Shown here: positions 1-11,339 of the stretch, one piece after another
How the letters are laid out: each line of letters opens with the position of its first letter
Numbering within the stretch: the first letter of the stretch is position 1
DNA from: Eulemur rufifrons
Lineage: Eukaryota > Chordata > Mammalia > Primates > Lemuridae
Direction: 5' to 3'
Length of the DNA stretch: 64,000 nt
Assembly (NCBI RefSeq): GCF_041146395.1
Contig: NC_090997.1
Coordinates: 35,877,501 to 35,941,500, forward strand
The notes under the pieces: generated by a model
The model's database searches: none
What the model was told of the DNA's origin: nothing
Seen by the model: the letters and a program-made list of their open reading frames with translations, nothing else
Made by a program: the position numbers and the translations under genes

Positions 1-1052
1 GACAAGAAGGGATGGGATAGGAGGAATATGGAAAATCATGTCCCTGGGCCTTTGTGATGTGCCAGTGACTCACAAAAATGAACTAGGATACATTGAAGGG
101 TAGCAAAGTTCCCGTATGGACAGGTGGGACCTCAGAATCATGGTTGTTTGGATACTAATGTAGATGTGACCTCAGCTGGCTCCCAAGCATGGCTATTTAT
201 GGCTTTCAGCATAAATAGCAGAACACAGCATTAACCACCTCATGTTTCCCGAGCAGCACTTTTCAGTTCTACAATTCTCATATTCTTAGATTTGAGTATC
301 TGTCAACTTTCTTCAAGGAAAATGCTGCAAGTGTAAATTATAACTGCTGGTCCTAGATCATCTCCACCATCAACTTTCCTGTTTTCCTCTGATTATATTG
401 TAAAAAGTCTAAGAATGATGTAGCCTACTCACTTTACAAATTTATTCATTTTCCTACTAATTTTGCTCTCTTTGTGGCGCTTATTTTGCTTTTCACACAA
501 AATAAAATTTTTAAGACATTAGGTTATTAATATTCTTAGTACACCTCTGGCCACCCTTACTTCCATCTGAACTGACAACTCACTTCCCTCAATATTTTAA
601 AATCTTGCATAATCTATTATAATATCCTCCTCAGCCATTTTATCTCCACTTTGGTCCATCTTATATGCTACTGCCTAAATCTTCTGAATTTCTCCAGTCG
701 TATTTTCTCCTACCCCCAATAGTGCCCCATCAAAAAATCAAGAAACTCTGCAACGGATCTTCGGATGTCAAAATATCATAAATTTCAGATTCTGTACATT
801 TCAGAATTTCTCTTTCTCCTGCCAACAAAACTTTGAGCAGAATATTCTACATTTCTGGAATGAACTTATTTTCCATCTTTCTGTTAATTTTATAAAACAA
901 GAAACATTCTTTTCTGTTTAACTCCTACTCACCCTTGATTGAACACACCAAGTGCATAGAGTATTATACAGGGGGAGGGGTTAATCTGTGAAAAATTTCA
1001 GGGTATTATCTCCTTAAGAAGCCACTGATTGGCAAAGAGTGAGCCCTAAAAC
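1..1052. other. Intergenic, no gene seen
   Basis: AT-rich DNA without an open frame, splice-framed homology or repeat that I can name. If human gene order holds, COL12A1 lies beyond the left edge. Confidence 0.5.
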
Positions 1053-1416
1053 AAATTGTGCCAACAGGCCAGGCGAGGTGGCTCACGCCTGTAATTCTAG
1101 CACTCTGGGAGGCCGAGGTGGGCAGATTGTTTGAGCTCAGGAGTTCAAGACCAGCCTGAGCAAGAGGGAGACCCCGTCTCTACTAAAAATAGAAAGAAAT
1201 TATATGGACAGCTAAAAATATATATAGAAAAATTAGCCGGGCATGGTGGTGCATGCCTGTAGTCCCAACTACTCGGGAGGCTGAGACAGGAGGATCCCTT
1301 GAGCTCAGGAGTTTGAGGTTGCTGTGAGCTAGGCTGACGCCACGGCACTCACTCTAGCCCGGGCAACAAAGTGAGACTCTGTCTCAAAAAAAAAAAAAAA
1401 AAAAATTGTGTCAACA
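1053..1416 (+). mobile_element. Strepsirrhine-type Alu, + orientation, with target-site duplication
   Basis: A full-length Alu runs from ggccaggcgaggtggctca at 1067 to a pure A tail at 1386-1405. It carries the extra segment (attatatggacagctaaaaatatatatag) that marks lemur/loris Alus. Near-identical 14-bp duplications flank it: aaattgtgccaaca at 1053-1066 and aaattgtgtcaaca at 1403-1416. Confidence 0.93.
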
Positions 1417-1512
1417 GTGGTACCTTCTGTTGACAGATCCTAAGCCAGTCAGAGCCCTTTCTTGAAATTTTTGAACTTGGAACCAGAAATGACCCTCATT
1501 TTTTTTTTCACA

Positions 1513-1877
1513 TGTATCCTGCCAAAATTCCTGTGTTGAACCCCTAAACTCCCAGTGTGACCACATTTGGAGATAGGGCCCATTAGGAGGAAATAAAGGT
1601 TAAACGAGGTCATAAAGGTGGGGCCCTACTCCGTATTATTGGTGTCCTTCTAAGAAGAGGAAGAGACACCGAAGCATGTTCTCTCTCCACACACCGAGAG
1701 GAAAAGCTGCATAAGAGTGTGGGGAGAACACCGCTATCTGTCTGCAAGCCAGGAAGAAAGCCTATAGCCCAATAAGCTCACACCTGATCTGCAACTGCTA
1801 AGCCTCTAGAACTGTGAGAACCTAAACTGCTATTGTTTAAGCCGTCCAATCTGTGGCTCACCAGCCCAACTAATACA
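1513..1877 (+). mobile_element. MaLR (MLT1-type) solo LTR, + orientation
   Basis: About 365 bp with TG...CA-like ends and the order of motifs typical of MLT1 LTRs: tcctgtgttgaacccctaa, a region like gacc.catttggagatagggcc, ccttctaagaagaggaa, and a 3' end resembling ccagaactgtgag...ctaatacag. It is ancient and diverged, and there is no internal MaLR sequence. Confidence 0.8.
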
Positions 1878-3780
1878 GGTGGTGAAGCCGGGAAGTGTGA
1901 GTTACCGGAGTTACAATTCTTCTACGCTGAAAAAGGGATTTTGAAAGCAAGAGCCAAGACAAGAGATGGAAGCAGAGTCCTAAAAACAGCCCTGTGCGCC
2001 AGTTATTTATTCACAGAACAAAGAGTAGAACACTACAGAAGCGTCCTTCTTTATTTTTCTTTGTACCTGCTATATCTATGACTGAATTAGTTTTATAATT
2101 AGAAAATATTTCAGAAATAATATATGCGTGGAGTACTTAAGTGTTCCATAGAAGTCCATTTCTTTTTTTTCTCAGCATATTCAATAATCACCTATAATAA
2201 AAAGCCATTTTTACCGATTAAAAAGTTGATTTGGAAACCGATTATCACAAATTTATTATTTAAACTAGACGGCTACAGCTTTAAGAAATGAACATAGGGA
2301 ATCTTTCAAGACTTGAGGAATAAACTGATATTCAAAATTACTTTTTGAGAAATGTATCATTTTGTTTGCTTTTCTTTCAGTCCTGTAAAGGAATTCTGTT
2401 AGTTGCTTTTTGTCTAGACTTTTATTGATAAATATGGACAGAGGTAAACAAAAAAGAGAATCTTAGCTCCTCATCCTTGACTGAGACTTCCTGGTCTACT
2501 TTTCTTAGTATGTTCCAACTAAAGTGGAAATAAATCTTTTCTAAAAATCATTTCGATGATCATTAGGATAGAATTAAGATGAGAAAATGGCACCTGTAAA
2601 GGTAGTTTTTGTGACCAAAACCGTCAAGATGGTTCATCGCATACTGATTTCCCAAAGCAGATACTGTTTTAGGAAAAAGCACTGTGAGAAGAGCATCCAA
2701 ACATTAATGGCCATGGACTGTTTTAGTTAATTGCATTAATTGAGGTAAAATGGGCAGGACAGAGAAATTACAAGGCCAAACAAGGACACTAGTCTTTAAC
2801 CATCAGAATAATGCCAGAGAATATTCTAAGCAACTCAGGGAAGATGACAGCCTCTTACAAGAGGTCAATAAAGATCTGGCATAATCTCAGAATTCAAGAA
2901 ACAGCTCATCTTTCATTATATTAATGGAACATTTATAATTGGAAATCAATACTCAAGTCCAAAGTTATATATGTACATACATATATTCTAACACTGTTTG
3001 AAAAATCCAATATTATGACTTTCCTTTCCTTTAGCTTTAAAATTATCATTTCAGTAGGCAGTTCTCTACTTTCCAAGCAATCTAATTGCAAGCATTTAAT
3101 CATTTTTTTTCCTTCCAGTATGTTACACTAGGATAAAAATTTAGAAAATGTCTTGGGTTTTGATTGGTTTTCCTCATTAATTAGCTGAGTCATTCAAAAT
3201 ATCATTGACCTGTAGAAGCTTTTTTTTTTTAAACATGATAAATGGCAGCTGAAAAACTATAATTTTAATAGAGCTAGGCAATTGGAGCAGACATAGGGCC
3301 AGATTCATGGGAATCTGAGAGAAGAGAAAGAATAAAAAATTGCAAATTGTTATGAAGCCAATTCATTAAACAACTAGTGATACAACAGTGTTCAAAGGGA
3401 ACAAAGTCTGTGGGAAAACCAACAAGCAAAGTTATACTAAGTACTTTTTTCCTTCTTTCCACATCTAGGAAGTAACATGGTACATAATAAACAATGGGCT
3501 TCAGAATAACACAGACCAAGGTTTGAAATCTAGTTCAAATGTAATTGTTATGTATTTGATCTCTCTATTTTCTCAGCTTCTAATTCTTACTAATAATAGT
3601 AACAATAACTGGCTGGGACAGAATGACCATGTTAGTTTATGTTTGGGATTCTTGCTAAATCAACGTTATGGTTATCCCATGGTGTTGCATAATATTATGA
3701 AAACAGAAATCAATCTAGTCACTGTGTTTAGGGGCAGGGCCATTTGCTGCGTTAATCACTGGGGAAGAGATAACAATTGC
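1878..3780. other. Intergenic, mostly unassigned; MIR-like remnant near 3490-3560
   Basis: AT-rich with no gene seen. The stretch around 3490-3560 (ttcagaataacacagacc, then gtttgaaatc) resembles the core of a MIR SINE but is short. Confidence 0.35.
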
Positions 3781-3789
3781 TGTTTTCTC

Positions 3790-4190
3790 CAGCTCCCTAT
3801 GTTCCAACAACACTGTTCTGCAATTCAACCACGCAAAGCAATTTCCCTTTTCCTGGAACGCTTTTCTCCTAACTTATAGCTGGCTCCTTTTTTTCCCAGT
3901 CTGTTCAAATATCACTTACTCTGAGCCCTTTTCTAGCTTTCCATCTTAATATTCCTCCTAATAGATCACCCTGTTTATCATCGGTTCCCACTATAGGACA
4001 TTATCATGTTTATGAATTAATTTATTTGTTGTCTACTTCCATTGAGAATGGGAGGTCCACGAAGGAGTTTGTTGGTCCACTTCATAGTTGTATTGTCTGA
4101 GCCTAGAATAGTGCCATGTGCAAAGTAGACTTTCAATAAGCAATTGTAGGATGGACGGATGATAGATGGATGGATAACGAATAGTAAGGT
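3790..4190 (+). repeat. L2 LINE 3'-end fragment, + orientation
   Basis: The order of motifs (tggaacgcttttctcct, then tctgttcaaatatcact, a cluster around gagaatgggaggtcc, and gtgccatgtgcaaagtag leading to a tcaataagc end) matches the 3' part of LINE-2. A short imperfect gatggatg repeat follows at about 4150-4180. Confidence 0.6.
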
Positions 4191-4229
4191 CTAGGTGGGT
4201 AATAAAGATCTTACTCTGTTCATAACCTG

Positions 4230-4625
4230 ACCACTTCTCATCACCTTCATGGCTAACACTTGGTCTTAGCTTCAGTCACCTTTCACCTAGGTTGCTGCAG
4301 TAAGCATCTTAATGGGTCTGTGTTTCTACCATTGGTCCCCTGTGGTTTAACACAGGAGCCAGGCTAATCCTCTTTAAGACAAGGAAGTCACTCTCAAGTG
4401 AGAAATCCTGTGATGACTCCCCATATCATGTGGAGTAAAAGCTAAAGTCCTCACAATAGCCCACAAGGCTCTACTTGGTGTGGCCCGCCGTCCTTACCTC
4501 TCTGACTTCCTCTCCCTCACCCTCTCAGCAGTATCTGCTCCTGCCTTCCTATTCTTTGAACATGCCAGACACCTTAGGGCATTTGTTCTAGGCTTTTTCC
4601 TTTTCCTAGAATGCCTTCTCCCCAA
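4230..4625 (+). repeat. L2 LINE 3' region, left part, + orientation
   Basis: Contains L2-typical segments: aaagtcctcacaatagccc, acaaggctctacttggtgtg, tgaacatgccagacaccttag and agaatgccttctcccca. It is interrupted by the DNA transposon at 4626-4920 and resumes at 4921. Open frames on both strands here are accidental. Confidence 0.75.
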
Positions 4626-4920
4626 TACTGTCAGCCCTCCATATCCATGTGTTCCCCATCTGTGGATACAACCAACCAGATTGAAAATATTCAGAGAAAA
4701 AAAATGATCATTGCATTTGTGCTGAACATGTACAGACCCGTTTTCTTTGCTGTTATTCCCTAAACAATACAACTATTTACATAGTGTTTATACTTATTAC
4801 TTAGGTATAAGTAATCTAGAAATAATTTAAAGTATATGGATGTGCACATATGACATGATTTTATATAAGGGGCTTGAGCATCTTTGAGTTTCGCCCCATA
4901 GACACCGAGGGACAATTAGA
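4626..4920 (+). mobile_element. MER2-like (Tigger family) DNA transposon nested in L2
   Basis: Starts with gtcagccctccatatcc and contains caaccaaccagattgaaaat, caactatttacatag, ttataagtaatctaga-like sequence and ttatataaggggcttgagcat. It ends near ccgagggacaatta. This is the structure of the nonautonomous Tigger-related element MER2. Its position inside an L2 copy shows that it is the younger of the two. Confidence 0.75.
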
Positions 4921-5245
4921 TATAATTGACTAGCTCACCTATAGCCTCTATTTAAATCTGACATTCCTATTGAAGCCTACCCTGACCACCTTATTTAAAA
5001 CTGCAATCAATCACCTACCCCCAATGGCAGCTTTCCTCTTTTGTCTTTTTTCCCATAGAATTTATCTTCTAACAATCTATACAATTTCCTTTTTTTTTTT
5101 AGTATTAACTATTAATATCTTCCCTGCCACCCCTCGTAATGTAAACTCTGTGAGGGCAGGAAACCTGCTTATTTTGCTCACCGATTCCCAAGCAGCTACA
5201 ACAGTGGGTGGTACACAGTAGGCACTCAGTATCTGTTGACTTGAA
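4921..5245 (+). repeat. L2 LINE 3' end, right part, + orientation
   Basis: L2 resumes with attgaagcctaccctgacc and continues to tgtaaactctgtgagggcagg, gattcccaagcagc and gtaggcactcag...tgttgacttgaa, the usual L2 3' terminus. Confidence 0.75.
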
Positions 5246-6079
5246 TCATCAATCTTGATACACATATAGAAGCAAAGTCCTAGGTGGTGGTTCACAAGAT
5301 GGTGCTCTGCACATGGATGCATACCAGCACCCAGGGAGCTCCCAAACTAGACGTCTATGAAATCCCAGCTCTGAGCAAAGCTATCTTAGACAGCAGGAAG
5401 GATTCTGCAAGCCCTGAACCAAACTGCCGATAGCAACATCATAATTCTTTTTGTGATTCTTATATTCTCTGCATCTATTTGCATTTTGTATTCCCTAAAT
5501 ATATCTTTTTGAAACATTCCTGTTATGAAAAACCAATAATGGCTACTGTTTTATTAAGTACCTAACTACCATTTAGGGTAAATGATAGATTTGTAGTTTC
5601 GTTAGATGGTATGATAGCTTGGGAACCCAGGAAATCTTGCCTTGGTTGGTTCCTCATTGGACAAACCTACTTGAACTTGAACTCATTATGTGTGGGGGAA
5701 AAAAAATACTGAATTATTTTACAGCCATTCTGCTAAAGCCTAATTCTAAGCTGTGGACTACATCCAATATTTAAACGTACTCTCACATAGCTGAGAAGAA
5801 AAAAAAATGTATTTGGCAGGAGCCAAAACCAACCTGCTTCCACTACTCACAGGTTCACGGTGATGAGAACGCAAGAGGCTTTCAAGTGTCAAACTCAACT
5901 GAAGTTGAAGACTATCCATTATATAATCTTGAGCTGTTAAAAGTAAAATTTCACTAAAATAACAATAATGATGCTTTATACTTAATGACAAAAGATTATT
6001 TTTTTGCTCCTAAGATTCACAAGGCTGACCAAAAGCTGAAATTATTGGTATCATGTATCCTAAGTGATAAAATCAGACA
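5246..6079. other. Intergenic downstream of COX7A2, nothing assigned
   Basis: No gene or recognised repeat was found between the L2 end and the COX7A2 polyadenylation region. Confidence 0.4.
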
Positions 6080-6226
6080 AAGCATGGTAAAGACTGCTTT
6101 ATTGGTGGCAGTTAGTACAAGTCAATAAATATTGATCCCCAAAGAAGAGCTCAGTTATTTATCAGATATATTGGTCCATGAAGAGCTGAATGAAATTGAA
6201 CCAAGTGATTGCTGGGATGACTGAAG
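6080..6226 (-). other. COX7A2: COX7A2 3' UTR with poly(A) signal
   Basis: Downstream of the stop, the minus strand carries a canonical AATAAA (plus-strand tttatt at 6098-6103), about 125 nt after the stop codon. Cleavage is inferred at about 6080-6090. The short 3' UTR fits the compact mRNA of this gene. Confidence 0.75.
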
Positions 6227-6285
6227 TCAATCTTGCTTCTTGGGAAATGAAGCCATAGCCAGCTGATATATGGCATATGCTGTTC
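6227..6285 (-). CDS. COX7A2: COX7A2 coding exon 4 and stop
   Basis: 59 nt complete the split Gly codon, encode [18 protein letters not shown] and end in TGA at 6229-6227. The acceptor is atttttcag. This is the C-terminal end of the membrane helix and the short intermembrane-space tail. Confidence 0.96.
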
Positions 6286-9200
6286 CTGAAAAATAAAAAC
6301 AATTAAAGAACTTACCACTAACTGAGATTTAATTATATAAATCTAACATTTAAGCTCAAAAGTTATAAGATAAAGGCAAAGTTTGCATTAAGACTACCTT
6401 CACAGGAACACAAAAAATATTTTGATAGGTGTTAGCAAAATTTTAAATTTAACATAGTTTTAATATTAGTACAATTTTATGAAAGTGATATGGCAGAATG
6501 ATGTATTTGCCACCTTAATAAATAAAATTTTGAAAAATAAGAATAGAGGTCAAAATATGCAAGCCTTCCCTAAAGTGTATCATTAATGTAAAACCACGGA
6601 AGTTAAAATAATGAAATTTAATGTAAAAATAGCTAATAACTAGAATTTTATCTTTGAAACCGTGTACCAGAATGTCTAACAGTCACATTGGCTGAAAAGA
6701 ATTTAGGACTTAACTTATTCAGAAAGCCCAAATATCACTATCTGGTTGTTGTCTTGATGAATAAGTGCCCCTTCTACTTAACTGTATTCAAGTCCAGCCA
6801 AACAAGGCACCTTGGTATGAGCAGGGGAACTTTGCAATTAGAGTTCAGATCCCAGCTTTTCCACACAGAAGCAATATTATTTACGGTAATTAATACAATT
6901 GCCTCATCTTTAAAATGAGGATACATTACAGACTTCATGCAAGAGTTACAGAAGTGACAGTATGTGGTATTCCTGTCAATGTAATGGGCATGTGGTAATC
7001 GCTCAAATCTTGCTTCCCCTCCTTCCCCAGAAAGCAATCATCTGAATCCCTAACTATGCTCCTACTACATCAATTTGTGATATGCCACTGACTAATGGAC
7101 CTACTTAATCCATAGAAAAAAATGTCAGAGCATTTTGCGTAGGTAAAAGTTAAGTATTATTCTGTACAAGTTTTGTTTCAGTTATGTACAGGGTTTAGAT
7201 ATAAAATATGCTTTTATTATGCATCAAAGCCAACATGTTTAAAAGCCCCTACTATAGGAGGTGGGATAGAGTAGATGTTTTTGGCTAAAAAACAGCCTTC
7301 AGGGCCACTAGTGGTACACTCAGAAAGCCACCTCTATCACAAGATAATCATCAAACCTTATTGATGCATTTTTTTAGAAGGATATCAAAATGCTCGTATA
7401 CAGTATATATCAATCACCCTCTTGAATACTTATGTGAGATGCAGTGAAATGTCCGATTCTGGAGACAAACTCTGTGTTAAAATATTGGCACAGCAAAAGC
7501 AATGAAGTTGTTAGTTATTATTACCATCACTTTTATAAACCTTCAAACATTCCAAATGCCTTACCACCAACTGTAAGAACCATGGTGATTCTATACAGGA
7601 GGGCATCAGCTACCCCACCCTTTAGATGCACTGGAATTCCATCATCTTGCTAGGTAAAAAAAAAAAAAAAAAGTAAAGACATTAATAGATGTGTCACTTG
7701 TTTCCAACTAAGTCTCAAAAGACTAAGCATTCATATAAAATGAAATAACTCCTTAAACCTCTGAATTGAAAATACTTTAAATATCAAAATTGACTATTTT
7801 CTTCTTTCTCTACTCGTACTTGAAAAGTAAGAACTCCTAAAAGTGAGCAGTCTTCTTTCAAATTTGAGACCCAATAAAGATGGTCTTTCCCAAGAATATA
7901 TAAATGTTAAAACTATAAAATATACACATTAAACTCAAAAACTCAAATATAAATTAAATATAAAAGAACCATCACGCTTTAGATTTAGTCATATGCACAC
8001 TTTTTTCCCTTAGAAAAGTGAGGAAGAGATTTTGGTTTATAGTCCTAAATTATATCCCTACCATCTAATCCAGCCTCTGACATACAGGAGATATTTAGTA
8101 CATCTGCTAAATAAAGTATTTTATTTTTATGTAGTATATAAGATACAACTTTTTTATCATTTGAAATTTTATTTGGGAAAAACCAGAAATCACAATGTTT
8201 TTTAAAAATCACTCATAATCTATTTATAAAGGCATATCGCTCTGCTCCACTAAGTCTTTCCCCAAGAGATAACCAATATTAACACTATGGTACATAATCC
8301 CGACTATTTTTTTAATGCCTATATTGGCATACCTTCTAATTTATACACATACTTTTGTTTATCCTATCTCCACCTTTTAGTAATCTAATTGCAAGTAACA
8401 ATCTCCTATAAATATTTCAGTACCTGAAACAGCTTTTGCTTCTCTGGAACTTTATTTTCAAAATGCCTGCGTGAAGCAGTGCTTATGGTCCTCTGGGCAA
8501 TCTGACGGAGAGCCTGAAATAGAAAATCTACATATATTAAACAGATTTAGAGCCTAAAGAAACCTTCAAAACCAACCATTTCCAACCCTTCAGACATAAA
8601 GCATATCTGATTTGTCAGTAGCAAAGTCATGGACCAGCACCCAAGTTTTTCAATTTGTTATCCATCCTCTGCTCTTCATATTACATTCTGCAGTATCCAA
8701 ATACCATATTTGAGAAGCAGTTCATGCACATTGTAACCAAACAGAACCATGATCTTTACCTGAATTGAACCAATAGCATTTTCTATCCTTGAGGAAAACA
8801 TTTATTGATACACACTATTAGAGAAAAAATAGTAAACCAAAATACACGAAACTCAAATGTTGTCATAATATTCTACCAATGTTATTAAAAATTTGTTGCT
8901 TGACAGCAAAGTACACTGGCATGATTCCTACTTAAAATGTTTCCCTCATTACATTTTTTTCTAGGAAATTTTTAATAGAGTATAAATCTTTTTCAAAAGA
9001 GACTTGCATTATGTATTTAGTTAAATTAAATAATGAAACAAATAGGCAATCTACTTTCTACAACAAATGATGCTGAGAAGCTAAGTAAAACTTCACTGAA
9101 TAATTACAAAAGAAAATAATCGTTGTTACATTTTCCTTTTCTTTTTCAAAAATTCAGGAAAATATTTCAAGTGCTCAAAGTCGGTGGAGGGGTGAAGGGC

Positions 9201-9715
9201 AATGCAGAATCACTTGATGGAAGTAATACTGCACTTTGGCCATGCCTACTTCTAAACTCCCATCCAACTGAATGATGCCAATTGCCTTTTGATGCTCGCT
9301 AAGCTCAGAAACACTGAAAACTTGAAACCTTCCAAAACCAGAGATACACATTTCTGCTTGATGCTTCCGGGTATCAGAAACTTCCCATCTTGTCCTTCGC
9401 TTTACTCAGATCAGACCCACACGGTTAGGGGTGGTATCTAAGAACCCACGACGGGTCAAACCCACAAGTCTCTGGTCACCTTCCTGGCCTCTCCAATCCC
9501 AACATCTACCCAGCAACGGCCTGGGGTGAGAGGAATGGATGGAAGGGAAAGTAAGGTCAGGGGAAAAAGGACACCAACCAAGGTGACTTCAGAAAACGCC
9601 TATGTCCCCGTTCCAGAGAGGGTTATCTGTCGTGGTCCCTCAGCCTACGCTCCCCAAACCCACCCCGGTCCCGAACGCAAGCGGAGAAGCTCCTCACCAA
9701 CAGATTGCGCAGCAT
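6227..9715 (-). CDS. COX7A2: COX7A2, cytochrome c oxidase subunit VIIa (liver/ubiquitous isoform), 4 exons
   Basis: The coding sequence joins 9715-9698, 8513-8424, 7649-7565 and 6285-6227 on the minus strand. The total is 252 nt, giving 83 codons plus TGA, the usual length of this precursor. The protein starts [15 protein letters not shown], a basic amphipathic mitochondrial presequence of about 23 residues. The mature chain of about 60 residues begins near [13 protein letters not shown]. It continues with the family motif [13 protein letters not shown] (about 43-55) and a single membrane helix (about 57-75, [17 protein letters not shown]), and ends SFPKKQD. Known role: a nuclear-encoded accessory subunit of respiratory complex IV in the inner mitochondrial membrane, also implicated in supercomplex assembly. 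All introns are GT-AG. Intron 3 interrupts a Gly codon after its first base. No frameshift or stop is present and introns are retained, so this is the real gene and not one of the family's many processed copies. The muscle isoform COX7A1 is less likely from the sequence and from the neighbour TMEM30A. Confidence 0.97.
6830..7015 (+). repeat. MIR SINE remnant in COX7A2 intron 3
   Basis: Segments like ttcagatcccagcttttcc, tgcctcatctttaaaatgagg and a trailing atgtggtaatcgctcaa match the MIR core in the plus direction. Introns 1 and 2 hold no repeat that I can name. Confidence 0.55.
7565..7649 (-). CDS. COX7A2: COX7A2 coding exon 3
   Basis: 85 nt encode [20 protein letters not shown], then ITMVLTVG and the first base of a Gly codon. 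The acceptor is ttacctag, after a T-rich tract (plus-strand A-run at 7656-7672). The donor is gtaagg. The exon contains the [11 protein letters not shown] family signature and the start of the membrane helix. Confidence 0.96.
8424..8513 (-). CDS. COX7A2: COX7A2 coding exon 2
   Basis: Thirty whole codons read [17 protein letters not shown], then [13 protein letters not shown]. They hold the rest of the transit peptide, its cleavage region (before Phe24) and the start of the mature chain. The acceptor is tatttcag and the donor is gtactg, both in phase 0. Confidence 0.96.
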
Positions 9716-10000
9716 CTTGGCTCAGTTACTGCCCACCAACCGCAACAACTGACCACCAGCAACGACAGATCGCCACACCGGAACCGGAACTACCTGCTGG
9801 CCTTGCGCAAGCGTTCGGGAACACAAAAGTTTCCGGGCGGAGGAGGGGCTTGCGCTCCTAACCATAGAGAGCAATAGAAACAGCGAGAGCGGCACTACGA
9901 CTCGAGCCGCTCTAGCCGGCCCGGCGGTTGTGCCCTGGGATCGCGCTGCTGACTTTCCCCGTGCACTTCTGGCCGCTGGCTCCTGGAGCCAAGCAGGAGG
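9400..10000 (-). promoter_or_regulatory. CpG-rich promoter region of COX7A2
   Basis: This block is clearly richer in G+C and CpG than its flanks (for example the CpG-dense stretches at 9660-9720 and 9830-9990). It surrounds coding exon 1. No TATA box is evident near the start codon, so a TATA-less housekeeping promoter with a 5' UTR of a few dozen bases is inferred. The transcription start was not resolved. Confidence 0.7.
9698..9715 (-). CDS. COX7A2: COX7A2 coding exon 1 (MLRNLL)
   Basis: Six codons from ATG (52 percent GC-rich surroundings) to TTG, followed by the donor gtgagg. It is too short for ORF detection and was found by matching the MLRNLL presequence start. The exon lies in a CpG-rich block, as expected for a housekeeping first exon. 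Confidence 0.95.
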
Positions 10001-11330
10001 GACGCAAACGATTTTTCAGACCAGAGAGACGGGGAGTACGTTTTAAGTTCTGTTTTAACAAAGCTTAGATACAAGTAATGTGAGACCAGGCTATCACAGA
10101 AAATTAAAGTGTTTTGAGCGAGAAGGAGTAAAACTGAGCAACCCTTGAGCCACTGTTTAGAGGCCGAAAGAATACCGGGTTGGCCAAAGTATAGTTGCGA
10201 AGCTGGATGAAATACAAAACAAAAAGGGTAACTAACACCTCTTACACGGATACAGTTTTTTTCCACCGAAGAAACGGTAGAAATTGTTCCTTGTGCTGAG
10301 AATATGCTGGAAAGAAATGTGTCGGGATACCAATTTTTATCTTATACCTTCAGATGCTGCAGAACTCCCCACGCAAGAAGTTCTTCCAGTGTCCCGAAAC
10401 GGTGGGAGCGGGTTGCTCGATTCTGAGTCCGGGGAAATGCTGAAAAGGGAAGAAAATTTAATTGGGGAACAAGAAATGGGATGCAAATCTGTACTCATAA
10501 ATGTTGCAGTCTCAGGTCCAGCAAGCCACTACATTCCTTGGCTGGAGTTGCGAAGCATAGCAATTATTTACTGTACAGAAAGGCCATCAGTTATCTTGCA
10601 TCAATCTTGCTTAATCTCCAAGTGTCTTTATTCCGTGTGCTCACCCTCAAGGGAGTACAGATGTCTACCCCTGGATAAACACCTTTCGCCCTTTCTACAA
10701 ACTTAAATTATTCCATTGTCATTTCAAATAGCAGCTAATAATATATGGGTTCAGCAAAGGTGAATGTGTGGATAAAAATTAGTAATATTGAAATTATTCC
10801 TTGTAATTCTTGAGGTTTTCCTCACAATCTACTGTATGTTAATAGGCTCACCAAGTTACCAGTCCCAGTTCAAATTCTCTTCCTCACCAAAGTTTATAAA
10901 CACCCAGTTCATGTCTGACTGAAAGGTCTTGGTTTTCTACCCGCTCTGACTTACACAGTTATCAAATCTTTGAGCACAATTACCACGTGAGACATGGGCA
11001 TTCTTTTTAAGTAGATTGTCTATAACTTGAACTTGTTAAAGTTGTATGTGCTCTCTTATTATGTTTTCTCCATTTAGCCAACTAGATTGTAAATTTCTCA
11101 GGAATAGAGATTGTGAGAATTTCTTACCAATCCCCAGCATTGCTTAAAGGGGAGTATTCACTAACCAACACGTGAATTAATGTTGAATAAATATCACCCA
11201 CATTATAAATTGGGTGATAGATCTAGGAAGCTTGTCCTAAGAACCAAGGATTCACATTAAATAGATCCTAATGTAGATGTAGATCCTTATGTGCATGTCA
11301 CTTTGTTCAGTACAACTTTCCCCTTTTTAC
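10001..11330. other. Intergenic upstream of COX7A2; no supported gene
   Basis: A plus-strand frame of about 129 codons from an ATG near 10317 to 10706 is open but shows no domain, transmembrane pattern or splice context, and it starts just outside the CpG region. It is recorded here as unassigned rather than called a gene. Confidence 0.3.
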
Positions 11331-11339
11331 TAGATCATT

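Noticed and set aside
9790..9812. The plus-strand peptide NYLLALRK, resembling the COX7A2 start (NLLALRQ)
   Set aside because: The true exon 1 is on the opposite strand about 90 bp away and splices correctly. The resemblance is short and there is no continuation, so I treat it as coincidence.
9526..9877. Two overlapping plus-strand frames (111 and 91 codons) across the COX7A2 promoter
   Set aside because: They run antisense through exon 1 and its CpG-rich flank, without a start context or domain.
10284..10706. 140-codon plus-strand frame
   Set aside because: The frame opens with TTG. From its first ATG it is about 129 codons, with no domain and no splice or promoter context. Not enough to call a gene.
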